A stretch of DNA of 64,000 bases from Parastagonospora avenae f. sp. tritici 18332-5 (taxonomy: Eukaryota; Ascomycota; Dothideomycetes; Pleosporales; Phaeosphaeriaceae): NCBI GenBank assembly GCA_022559985.1, contig JAFJTR010000010.1, positions 558,001-622,000 on the forward strand, in the 5' to 3' direction. Made by a program: the position numbers and the translations under genes. This document shows positions 1 to 11,035 of this stretch, one piece after another; position 1 is the first letter of the stretch; each line of letters opens with the position of its first letter. Below the pieces are notes generated by a model. It was not told the origin of the DNA. It saw nothing but the letters and a program-made list of their open reading frames with translations, and searched no databases.

Positions 1-718
1 GTGCGCGGGGCCTTATTTCCTCGCGTGAATAGTGCAACTGCGCTCTCTGTAATCCTCTCTTCTTTCATTATCAAGTCACAAGTGCTTCGTCTAGAGCCAT
101 GTTGTCCAGGCACCAGCGCATTCTTCAGCCTCCGCATTGCCCTGGCCCCTCTTCGAGGCGCAGCAGCTTTCATTATACCGAAGCCGTCTTTTGTGAACCC
201 CGTCACTGACAAGTCACGTGGGAAATCAGGCCGAAAAACGGGTCAGCGGTTGTCAATTCTGGTACACTAGCCACGCCGCCAGGATAGCTCTTTTGCTACG
301 GCGTGAGCTTTACCGTAGCGGTTCTGGACTCACGAAAGCTCGAAACTCAAGTATCAGAACTCCTACACAGCCCAGTGCCGGTCAACACCTCAAGGCTACC
401 AACGAATAACATTCATAATCAAGTGCCACTGCGTCTGACCCAAGCTACCGGATTTATTTTCTTAACACCTACCGCTTTCTCGGCATGCGCAGCCGGTGAA
501 GGACGCAAACAACACAGTTGACGTCGGAATGCCCACCGAAAGCGACTCCAAGGCGTCGAGTGAATCTCAGAACTCTCTCCAAGGGCTGCTGGCTAAGTGT
601 GGTATCACACTTCCACTATTGTACGTGCGTTCATCCCTTGAAATGTGATAATACTTATTCGGTATATAGATCCGTACGTGACAAACGCGGGTCTCTTGAG
701 GATCCCAACAGAATAATC
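1..718. other. intergenic, upstream of the ADGF-like gene
   Basis: I see no convincing gene here. The open frames are short and lack recognisable domains. The reading frame of the downstream gene is open for 67 codons before its first ATG, but only from a TTG, so I treat that as 5' leader. The region presumably holds the promoter of the gene starting at 719. Confidence 0.5.
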
Positions 719-2863
719 ATGAAGACCGCTGACTCTCCCAAGAAGAGGAAAAGAGTCAGTAGTCCTTTACCAAGCCGGAGGAAGCCTACACAACAGGTTG
801 AGCCAAAAGTCATAGACATGGCGGAGGATTACTCGGCAGAAGTGAATGATCTCTTCGAAGCAGCACTCGGAGACATAGCAGCACTACGCAAGTACAGTAA
901 AGACCATGCTGAGCTACTACGTGAGGAAGACAAGGACGCTTGGGATCGCGACTCACGGCCGAGAACTACGTCCAGGTCCCAGGATGATCTGGACGAGCAG
1001 GATGCTGCTTGTATCATACGAGCCTTACGAGAATATGAAAGGAAGGTGGTGTTTGGCAACGTAGCCTCGGAGGCAATACCCGGGAAGGACACTCGAGATA
1101 TGGGGGGTCAATTTCTCACTAACAAAACCCACATCAACGAAAAGAGTGAGTTATTCAAAATTGCTCAACACGTACCAAAGGGGGGTTTGTTGCATCTCCA
1201 CTTCAACGCCGAGTTACACCCTGAGCGGCTCCTACAACAGGCACGATCGATCGATAACATTTACATCCGGAGCATCCGTCCACTGCTCACGGAAAATGAT
1301 CTCGATGAGACCGAGATGGTTCTCACTGTCCTAGATCCTGACAAGGTTGAGAAAGGCGTGGACATATTCTCCGAACACTATCCTGGTGATGCAACCAATT
1401 GGAAGACTGCAGAGAGGAAGTGGAAAGTATGGATGCCTTGGAAACAGTTTCAGGAAGATTTTCAAAATCACTTTTCGGGTAATAAGTATGTGCAACCGCA
1501 GCAGACTGCCGCTTCAACAATTGCCGCTTGTTGCTCAGAGCCGGGAGCAGACATTGCTCTGAATCCTGCCGAGTTCTGGCTAAAGTCAAAGATGGTCCTC
1601 AGCGAAGAGGAGGCGTATGGCTTTGGTCAGACCGTGAATGGGTGAGTCCTTCGTTTTACTTGACACAATTGACACTGACACGGCGATAGGGTTTGGGCAA
1701 GATTCAATCAGGCAACGCGGTGCTTCAAAGGCCTTCTTAATTACGAAAGCGTTTATGTGTGGTACATTGGTGAGGCAATTGATAGAATGATCGAAGAAAA
1801 CGTCATGTATGCTGAGCTTAGACCGATGCTGCTTGACAAGTCCATACCCAAGGACAACGGCAAAGAAGAGGTTAGGAATGCGGCACAGATGCAGCTCATT
1901 GTCAAGGGAGTTCTGGCAAAGCAGGCCCAGCTGAAGAAGCAACAAAGGCTCCATAAGTTTCCGTTTGGGTTGAAGATCATATATTGCACACCGCGGTCAA
2001 TACCTAAGAAAATGATGCAAGAGGAGATGAAGCAGTGTATTGGGTTGAAGGAGAAGTTTCCGAAACTGATCTGTGGTAAGCTGAGTTTACAAGTTGAATG
2101 CTTGTCAGCTATTGACATTCAACAGGTTTTGATTTGGTAGGTGCGGAAGATCGCCCTAACCATATCGGCTTCTACAGAGACGAATTGGTTGCTTTTAAGA
2201 AGACTTGTGAGGCTCGCGGCCTTGACATCCCCTTCATGTTTCATGCTGGAGAAACCCTCTTGGACACTGGAGGCTCATCAGATCCGAGCAACTCCAACCT
2301 CTATGATGCAGTAGTGCTTGGTTCAAAGCGCATTGGGCATGGCTTCGCGCTGATGAAGCACCCTCACCTTGTTGAAAAGTTCAAGAAGACAAAACACAGT
2401 CCGGGCATATGCATTGAGCTTTGTCCTATCTCCAACGAACTCCTGCACCTTTGCCGAAATATCAAGGAGCATCCGTTCCCCGAATTACTAGCCGCTGGCA
2501 TTCCATGCACAGTCAATTCGGACAACCCGTCACTTTTTAGGTACGTTGTAGCAAATTAGTCATTGAAAAGCAATTACTGATTCTATATGTAGTAATTCCA
2601 TGTCGCACGAGTTCTACCAGATCATGGTAGGTGCGCCCACAATGTCGCTGTACAGCTGGAAGCAGTTGGCACGATGGAGTCTGGACTATAGCTGCTTGGA
2701 TCCTGCCGAGATAAAAGAAGGTCATCTAATACTCGCTAATGACTGGAAGTCGTTTTGCAGATGGGTTAAGAAGGAATATGGCCCAATCGTGATAGATAAC
2801 GAGGTCGATGAGGCGATGGCGGAGCAGCATGAGAAGTATCAATGGCGCAAGGTGCTCTCCTGA
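719..2863 (+). CDS. adenosine-deaminase-related (ADGF/ADA2-like) metal-dependent deaminase
   Basis: Four exons: 719-1641, 1690-2075, 2126-2540 and 2593-2863, giving 664 residues. The start is the first ATG of the frame. The protein shows the metallo-deaminase landmarks in order: HLHFNAE (N-terminal HxH zinc ligands), FMFHAGET (zinc His and catalytic Glu), RIGHGFAL (zinc His) and VNSDNPSLF (zinc Asp). Length and an extended N-terminal domain fit ADGF/ADA2-type proteins better than the roughly 350-residue ADA. Family members hydrolyse adenosine or deoxyadenosine to inosine; activity here is inferred. Oddities: no signal peptide, although animal ADA2 is secreted; an SV40-like basic motif SPKKRKRV near residue 6; and Asn where ADA has Asp19 and Asp296. 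The next gene on the same strand, 0.8 kb away, is HET-ankyrin. Confidence 0.88.
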
Positions 2864-3685
2864 ACATAGCCTGCCTGAGTACACACTCGCTAAATTCTTG
2901 TGGCTTTCGTAACCACAAATCGCTACTCGCCGGCTCCATTCAAAACTGACGATGCTAGTACAATTATTACGTCAAGGGAACTCTGAGGCGCAGTATCTAT
3001 CTAGCGTCGAAGTCGTTCTGGCCATCTGCAAGAATATTAGCCGATTTTACATCAGGACAATGAGTATGCTAGTAGTGGATGCGAGACGAAAAACGGGATT
3101 GAAAAGGTCGAACACAGCGCCTTTAGTGGTTGCACTTTGTGTAGCTCACCCATGCTCGAATGATCCATCGCTTAATAGCAAAACAGTGTGTACTTTGCTA
3201 CACGGTTTCAGATGAATATACAAACTTGATCGATTTGATGTGGCTTCGATTGCTGACGACCGCGCCAAGCTGCTGTGGTGAACACTACCCTCATTTGATT
3301 GCGACGGAGGACGATCACTGTCTAGCTATCGGATCCATACGGCACTGTACATAACTGGAACTTGCTACATTAAGCTGTCCTTCATACTTGTCCGGCGGGC
3401 GAACCTGCCTTCTTGCGCCTCGCAGTAGACCCACCACGCAAAGCTTAACATAGTGTCACTTTTTGGATACAGAAATAGACCGCGATCATGAATGTAGCCC
3501 CCATCACGCCGCTGAGCTGCGCATTGCGGCACAGCACTTTATTCCAATGAGCCGAGATATCATGCAGCAAGGATATGTAGAAGCGATTGGCTGCTATACG
3601 CAGGTCCTCCTCTCAGCGCCAAGTTGAACCAAGTAAGTGGGACGCGCTCGGTCATCGAAAAGGACACTGCCTCTGCGATGATCCC
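2864..3685. other. intergenic, between ADGF-like and HET-ankyrin genes
   Basis: I see no supported gene. Short open frames (2952-3215 and 3160-3354) have no domain and no homology I recognise. This stretch holds the 3' end of the deaminase gene and the promoter of the HET gene. Confidence 0.5.
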
Positions 3686-6425
3686 ATGTCATTCGAGCCT
3701 GCCAGATTATCCTCAGCGCGCAATACGGATGCTATCGCACGCTCCATGTCTTCATATCGTTACCAACCGCTTTCCTCGGCAGATAACAGTATACGCCTTC
3801 TTCGTCTGATGCCAAATGGAGACCAGAACGCTGAGATCCAATGCGAGCTTTTCCAATATTCGCTACAAGACTCGTGCGAAGTTCATCTATATGAGGCGCT
3901 CTCTTATGTATGGGGCGATCCAAGTAAGAAGTCACCCGTCTTCATACACGGACATCGCTTTGACGCCACTGTCAACCTTCATGCGGCGCTCTCACGGCTT
4001 CGCAATCACTCGTTAGAACGAACACTGTGGATAGATGCAATATGTATCGACCAACAGAATACTGCAGAGAAAGAGCACCAGATCCGATTCATGGCAATGA
4101 TTTACGTTCGAGCATACCGTGTCGTCGTCTGGCTAGGAGAAGCATCGGAGGGTAGCGACTTCGTTTTTGGAGAGATGCGCCGTGCGGAGGGCAAGATTTC
4201 TGCGTCTGGTGAGAAAGCGAGTAAGATCGATTCAGCGGGCGTTGCGCTACTCAAGCGACCGTGGTTCCAACGCATCTGGGTAAGGCAATAACTCCGCCCT
4301 TACTGTAGCTGTGCTAAGTCTGTGTAGATACTACAGGAAGTTGCTGCAGCCCGGAATATTGTCATCATGTGTGGGCGCGACCAAATCGACGGGTACGCGT
4401 TCTGCTTAGGCATTGATGACTTTATCAATTCATACAAGATTCCGTCACACTTGCAGAGCCTCATACGTTCAGTGAGCTACCTTATACGAGGAGCTATCTT
4501 CAGATCTGAGTACTCTATAGCTCAGTCTAGCAGATCAACCTTGAACATATCTCCGCTGAGTGAGCTAGTAGATATGTATCATGCCAACCAGGCTACTAAT
4601 TGTCACGACAAAGTGTATGCCCTGCTTGGTATGAGTACGGATGACCTAAGCAATGGTGACTTGTTGCCAAATTATGAGATTCCCTGGGCAGAACTTTTGC
4701 AACGATTGGTCAGGCATGTGATCTCTGACGAAGTATCTGTAGAAACGTGGGAGAAAAGTCAGGCAGCAGTCATCGTCAGCGAAGGCTGGATCATTGGCGA
4801 AGTTATTTCGGTGACAAGTGATCCAGTCAGAGGCGATAGGTATCGTGTGGAAGTCTTACTCTTCGGAGATCCACTGCAGACAGGAGTGGTGGGAGACATC
4901 AGAACCCACTGGACTTTACAAGCGACGTCGAACACTATCCAAAGCGGGGATCTCGTATGTCGTCTTCGGGGAGCTTCGAAGCCTACAATAGTCAGACTCG
5001 GCAGGGACTATTTCAAAATCATCATCGTTGCAGTCAACCTAATCGAAGAGGAACATAAACAAGAAGAGTCCGCCAGCCGTTCGATGGGCTGGACTAGCTC
5101 AGCGCTTCCCGAGCGCACCTTTCTACTCCTCTGGGATTGGGAACAAAGTTCCAGGAAGATACGGCACTCCGAATATTACGAGAAATGGATACGGATGACT
5201 GACTGGGGATCGGAGAAGGCAAAATTGGAAATAGAAAGCCATTTAGCACGAGCGAAGAGATTGTGGCATGTCACACTGGCCTTGAGTGATATGACCACAT
5301 CGACATCTGCGTATCTCAAAGGCTCACAGATGGAAGAGAGAGGTCGAGAAGCAATTGGAGACTTCGATGTAGCGATTGGACACAAAGGTTAATTTGCACT
5401 TGAAGCTCGCCACGGCCAGTAATCGCTAATACGCGGGAATAGAAATGACTCCCGCCGAGCTCCGTATGGTCATAAGCTTACTACTTGAGCATGTTAGCTT
5501 GGAATCATATTCACAGAATACCAGTGGTGGGTTAGAGCCACTGCTCTGGGCAGCAGATGGGAAGCATGATGTGGTTGTTGAACTGCTAATGGACTCAATC
5601 CATAAACTTCCTCCAAAAATCTTGTTACAGGCAGCAAAGAAAGGTCACGAGACTGTCGTAGGGCTGTTGCTTCAGAAGGATATGATTGAGCAAGATTCCG
5701 GGAGGACAGATATCTGTATGGCGCTATTGTTGGCAGCTGAAGCAGGACACGCGGCTGTAGTAAAACTACTGCTTGACGTAGGCAGATCGGACCCGGATTT
5801 CGACGCTTCGGGTGCCGACGCAGCGCTACTCAAAGCAGCGACCCTCGGCCACGAACATGTGGTCAAGCTGCTCCTCGAAACAAGAAACATCAACGCAAAT
5901 GTGGAAGAAGAACACGGAAACACCCCACTATCGCTGGCAGCAAGCCGGGGGCAAAAAGCTGTAGTCAAGCTACTGCTGGCAACAGGTCAAGTCGACTTGA
6001 ACAGAAAAAGTTCACGTGGAGATACACCATTGTTTTTGGCGATAGACGGTGGTCATGATGAGGTAGTCGAACTACTGGTGCAGACAGGCAAGATTGACTT
6101 CAGAGCTAGGAACCTGGTCGGAGAAACCCCATTGAAACGCGCGAAAAGCAAAGCAAGACAAGCAGAGCCTCTGTCATCCTCCGACCTGGCCAACGTGGAG
6201 AACGAATGGGGTACAATTAATTGGCCGTCAGAAAGGGAGAGAAGAGGCTTGCAAGCCATCATTGTATTGTTGCGCGATGCTGAACAGATCGAGGTAAATT
6301 CAGAAGACTTACGAGTGCTTGGGTCTGGCAATGCAGAGGATGTAGCAGCGGAGACATTTTCTGTTAAGAGATTGTTGTCAAGAAAGATGGCGAGAGGCAG
6401 AAAACACATGGCTAAACTACGGTAG
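3686..6425 (+). CDS. heterokaryon incompatibility (HET) protein with C-terminal ankyrin repeats
   Basis: Three exons, 3686-4279, 4328-5387 and 5443-6425, give 878 residues; both junctions keep frame. The HET domain begins near residue 68 with YEALSYVWGD, followed by LWIDAICIDQQN, RVVVWLG and, across intron 1, FQRIWILQEVA. The C-terminal part of the HET unit has KVYALLGM and GDLVCRLRGASKPTIVR. About six ankyrin repeats follow from roughly residue 560 (LLLAAEAGHAAVVKLLL, PLSLAASRGQKAVVKLLL). HET proteins trigger cell death or growth arrest on non-self recognition; the ankyrin array probably acts as the sensor. I see no Walker A motif between the two parts, so this is HET-ANK and not HET-NACHT-ANK. 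The start could also be ATG 3746. The specificity of this copy is unknown. Confidence 0.9.
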
Positions 6426-6619
6426 CTCGTTGAGCTGCGACACAGTCCTACCACTGTTTGAGGCTTAGTTGAAATGCTTCGTACTTTTGAGGCGCCAAGG
6501 GCCGTTGTAGACATTTTTATTGCCTCTTTTCTTCGCGCGCGCTACGCTAAAACTTTTAGTCAAGCAACCAAGTCTTGCTCACGGTCTCACTCATCGTCTC
6601 GCTCCCTCGCTGATCATCC

Positions 6620-7505
6620 CTACTCAATCCATTTCTCAAACCTGTAACCCTTGGCTCCATCCAACACCGTCAATTTCAAAGTGCTGAACACGATACTCTC
6701 GTACAACTCGCGACCAGCCGCTCTAGCCTTCTTGTGCCACGGACCCAGACCACCCTGGTACGCATCAGCCCGTGAGTGCCAGAAGCCTACAACACACTGA
6801 TTAACCATATGCACATTCTCAATCTGGAATAGACTTACAAGTCGCCAGATTCCTCCTCTCTCCATCGGCCTTGCCAAACCAATACTTCAGCAATCCGCCA
6901 CTCTCGCACGCCTCACGGTGAGACTCATAATCTAGCTTGTACAGCCACTCTTGATCGATGCCCGCCTTCAACTTGCTCTCGAAGACTACGACGTAGAACT
7001 GAGTCTCTGGATAGGAAACACCGGACTCAATGCTGAGATCTTGAAGCAAGTCGAACACACGGTCGAAGTTCAGAGCCTCAGTGTACGGCGCGGTGGCGTA
7101 GTCCAAGGATGTGGGTGCTAGGGCCGTAAGGGCTTTCGCGAACAGGAGAGACGGAGTGGTAACATTGGCGAGGTCGAGATAGTGTCCGGGATTGTTGTAT
7201 GGTGAGGAAATCAGGAGGGTGGAGTATGCTGGAGAAGTTGTCGAAGGTGACTTGGTACCGCCATTACCTGTGGTTTTGGGGAGTTGGTCAAAGGCCGCGG
7301 CGTGGAAGCGGAGGAGATCGAACTCTTGGGTGATGAACGCCGGGTTGAGGATCAGTGTGGAGCTAGTCAGAGTCTCCGAGTCGGGTTCTGTTGGTGTCGG
7401 CGGCACGAAAGTGATCTTGAGGGAAGGCTGTTTCGCACGGGCTTTGGTCAAGGCGAGTGCCGCGTCTTCCGCCTGGTGAACCTGAATGTCGATTCCGGGC
7501 GCCAT
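6620..7505 (-). CDS. UPF0643 family protein
   Basis: Two exons on the minus strand, 7505-6839 and 6786-6620, give 277 residues. The junction completes ATC|FWHSRADAYQGG in frame. Conserved-looking blocks are SSPYNNPGHYLDLANVT, YATAPYTEALNFDRVF and the C-terminal GLGPWHKKARAAG. I recognise this as the fungal UPF0643 family (the S. pombe PB2B2.08 type), whose function is unknown. No signal peptide or membrane segment is visible. The gene lies tail-to-tail with the HET-ankyrin gene. Family assignment comes from recalled motifs; no biochemical role can be inferred. Confidence 0.75.
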
Positions 7506-8289
7506 TGATGTGGTTTGGTTTCTCTGGAGTACTGAGTACCTTTTTCAGCTAAAGCGTCCCAACGCCAATGCGCGTCTTACCAAATGCGTATGAAGTTTGC
7601 AGTTGTGGTCGGGTATTGTGGGATGGGTAATTCCGCAAGGCTTGGTTGACGTTGCAAAGAAGGCTTTTGAGAGGATTGTCTTGATTAGAATATCCAGGCT
7701 CATGGTTGTAGTGAGTCGCGGTGACAACATGTGTACATTGCGACAAAGCACGTCGAATCACGCAATCCAAAAAACGCCATTTTAGGCCCTCGCTCACCTA
7801 AAGCATAGGAAACGACGAACGCCCGAAGCGATTAACAGTGATTTGCAACCTCGTATTTCCAAACGGGAAGACATAGTTAGCTGTGCTTGACTATCACTGG
7901 GGTCGTGCAGCGTCGTCAAGTTTGACAAATTTTGGATGACACACGTTTTCACACTCACACACGATAGACGAGAGTCTCGATACAGCGGGGCGTACATTAC
8001 ATAGCATTGACGAAGGTGGAGGGTGGTCGTCAGTACATGTATGAACCAGGGACTGCCTTGTGAAACGTGGGGATATGCAGGTACACGTGGTTCGGTGCGC
8101 TAGTTGCGAGCCGAGCAAGGGGTCTCAAATTGGCGTGACAATCAGATGAAAGTATTCAACTAACACTACCTGAATTTGCTTTCAACTGCGAGTAGTCCTA
8201 CAGAAGTGGCTGTCATGGTAGCAGATTGCTCATGCTGTTGACCTATACACAAAGTCAGGTCGAATTTCAGCACCATGGACGCAATTTCA
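7506..8289. other. intergenic, upstream of UPF0643
   Basis: About 780 bases with no gene I can support; the overlapping frames on both strands are short and featureless. It should contain the UPF0643 promoter and the 3' end of the DUF4211 gene. Confidence 0.5.
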
Positions 8290-10339
8290 TCAACCCCGAC
8301 CCCTGTAACTCCGATTCTGATCATGTCGATACTCAGCGGCGTACGTCATTTGGTCTTTGTACAGTTTGTAAAGCTTCATCACCTCTCCTGCAGCTTCCAT
8401 ATGCTTGACTATTTTCAAAGCTGCCTTCTCCCTCTTTTTGTCACTCCAGCCATCTCTTTTCACGAGCTTCTCAGCTGTGAGATAGCCTTCGCGCACAAGG
8501 TAGTCTTTGACCCAGCTATAGAGGTGATAGCGCCAGTGATGGAGTGTATGTGCGACTTGTGCATTCGCCTTACATGTCGAACCGACAGTAAAAGCTTTAG
8601 TCTCCGGTGGGAGACGTGCGCCTTGAGCATCATACGTTGGCTTCTCACCATTCAACTCCACTTCCGAATCAGCTGATAGTTCAGAGTCGTCGTCGTTATC
8701 GGAGTTGGAGTCATCGTTTGAATCAGAGTCGGAATCGTTGTCAAGCGGCTCCAGGGTATCTTTGTTGTATGGCTTTCCAGTGAACATCAACTCGTCGCTG
8801 GCGGGGTGATTTCTTCGATTACATGCCTCGCAATGCGCGTCCATGATATCTTTCCTGCTTCTTGAGATCTCCATAATCATTAAGTCAGGCCTTGCTCGGA
8901 GGACCCGTGTAAAGTCAGGGGTCCAAGCCGAGGAAGAGAATTTAGAGTTAGCAAGTCCTTTGACTTCATCATCAAGCTTGCGAAATGTGATATCGTAAAC
9001 TTCGCTTTTTGACTCGAAACCTGGGTATATCTTCTTCATCACCATCCACTCGATGGCATACTTGAATAGTTCTCGAGGCTTCGAGCTAGACAGCCGACCG
9101 AGTATAAGAGGCATAAAGTCATTAGGAGCGAGGATTGGTTCACCAATCATCGCATCCGGGTCGTTATCTATGAATGCCTCGTCGTCCTCGTCTTCAAGAA
9201 ACTATGGCTTGACGTCAGAAAAAGTGAAATAGAGCATGCCCGGATAGTTGACTTACCATGTCTATAGCATTGGCGTCGCGATCAGACCCTGGTTCCTCCT
9301 CCTCTCCGTCCTCCTCATTGTCACTAAGTTCTTCTTCACTTTCTGGTTCCTCTTTGATGATCTCAAGCTCTGAGTCCGATTCTGATTCCGATTCCACGAC
9401 AACTCTGCGGGTACGAGCAGGTATGGCAGACGACGAAGGTTCATTGGTGCCAGCTCGTCGCTTTTTGAGCGCTTCTAGTGCCTTCTGTCGTTCACTTTTC
9501 GGTTTCTCGTGCGTGCTCCTCAGTTTGCCACGGTCTGGCAGTGGTGATGAGCGAAGGAAGGCCAGGTCTTCCTTGAGATCCTCGTCTTCCTCGTCGCCTT
9601 CGGCGCCGTCAACGTTTTCTCCGTCCGAGTCTTCAACTTCCTGGCTTTTTTCTGATTCATCAGACGGTGTCGCCGGCTGTCTCACAATCCTCCGTCTTTT
9701 GCTTCGTGGAGGAGACGCCTCTTGCTCTGAAGCGGATTGACGTCTAGCCATCCTGCGGTTTCTTCGCACAGGTGTGACCTGGACTTTGGCTGCTTTGCCA
9801 TCATCTCCCTCTTTACTTGCTGAAGATCGAGGTTCAACATTCGTCCTTCGTCTACTCTTCGGGAGCCGTAGCTCATCATCCTCTGGGCTCTCGCGTCGTC
9901 TTCTTTTTATCTTTGTGACTGTGACACCCACGTCATCCTCCGGCTCACGTCTGCGCTTGCGAGACGCAAGTTCAGCCTTCACTTGTATATTCTTTCCTGC
10001 CCGCTCATCTTCTGATATTTGCGAAGCAGCGCCATCGATATCTGAGCTGCCAAACATGCCGTGTTCTACTCTATTCGTCGGCATACCAAGGCTCATGCCT
10101 CTGTGCGTCTCCACAGCCAGCTCATCCTCACTTGATGAATATACGGCGGTCGGTCTCGAGGCCTTCCTTGAGCTAGCTTCGGCATTGCGTGACGCTCTAG
10201 TGTTCGAATACCTGTTCGGCGTGGATGCATGGTTCTTGGACGGTGACGCGCCCATCGTTGCGGATGGCGGAGGTTTTGCAGCTGGCGAAAAGCTGATTGT
10301 GGTCTGCCTCTTGCGATCGGGCTTATTTCTCGGAGCCAT
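8290..10339 (-). CDS. DUF4211 domain nuclear protein (CCDC82-like C-terminus)
   Basis: Two exons, 10339-9257 and 9201-8290, give 664 residues; the phase-0 junction joins NAIDM to FLEDEDDEAFIDND. The first 350 residues are disordered, with Ser, Glu and Asp runs and several basic clusters (RKRRR, KRRRR, SKRRR) that look like nuclear localisation signals. The C-terminal half carries the folded domain: FMPLILGRLSSSKPRELFKY, then EWMVMKKIYP, CEACNRRNHPAS and HHWRYHLYSWVKDYL, interrupted by an acidic Asp/Ser loop. This matches DUF4211, found in fungal proteins and animal CCDC82; function is unknown, chromatin-related by inference. The N-terminus has KRQTTISFS, resembling but not matching a PCNA-interacting box. 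An alternative upstream start is ATG 10366. Confidence 0.78.
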
Positions 10340-11035
10340 GTTTGCGAAGTCGCGGTGAAGGAGCATCTGCGTGCAAAACTTCGGAGAGAGTTCTTCCGAT
10401 TTCACCTTGTGGCGTTTGCGCTGCAGGTAGGATACGCGCTAAATTGATGCTGTAGACCGCGCGATGCTAGAGCATGTGGTCGCAAGGTAGCATACGTGTA
10501 TAAGTTGTGTAATAGAACCAGTATATTGTCCAAAATAAGGGCTTGGGTGTTGGTCGTGAGGCGTAGTCGCAGCGGGGAACAGTCTGCGCGTAGCCATCGC
10601 AGCGGCAAGAAATTGGCCAGGGTCCATACACGCGAAAGCACGTGACGTCACTATCTATACCTAGGTAGGCTCCAGCGCGGGTGCCTCACTTCACGTTTGC
10701 TTAGTCGCATGATATATGTCCACTTACATGCTCAATCACTATTCATAGCCTGCTAAATTCTAGGCTCTTGTCTAGTTTTAAAGGCCAGTGTCCCGAGAAG
10801 ACTCCTACGTTGGCTCTGTCATTCACATCACTTCTGTACGACATCGCTGCTTAAGTTTTCCTAACACAGTCCTCATCTAGTCACCTCTGGATGATATAGT
10901 TGAAGTGACATATTCTTTGATTAAAGCTCGTGAACATCGTGCCAGAAGGCTACATCCGTCGAATTGTGTATATGCAGTGAATAATTGTAAATCTTGTGAT
11001 CAGAGTTCGCCCTCGGGAGAGGGCAGTCGGCGTGC
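10340..11035. other. intergenic promoter region of the DUF4211 gene
   Basis: About 700 bases without a supportable gene. It holds the overlapping E-box and CRE described separately, and the palindrome TACCTAGGTA at 10658-10667. Short frames at 10402-10651 have no recognisable content. Confidence 0.5.
10639..10650. promoter_or_regulatory. overlapping E-box (CACGTG) and CRE (TGACGTCA)
   Basis: The bases read CACGTGACGTCA: a full palindromic E-box overlapping a full palindromic cAMP-response element by two bases. They lie 300 bp upstream of the DUF4211 start. Such sites bind bHLH and bZIP (ATF/CREB) factors in fungi; use here is inferred from sequence alone. Confidence 0.45.

Noticed and set aside
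9258..10358. Long plus-strand Ser-rich frames
   Set aside because: Antisense shadows of the Glu/Asp/Ser-rich DUF4211 gene.
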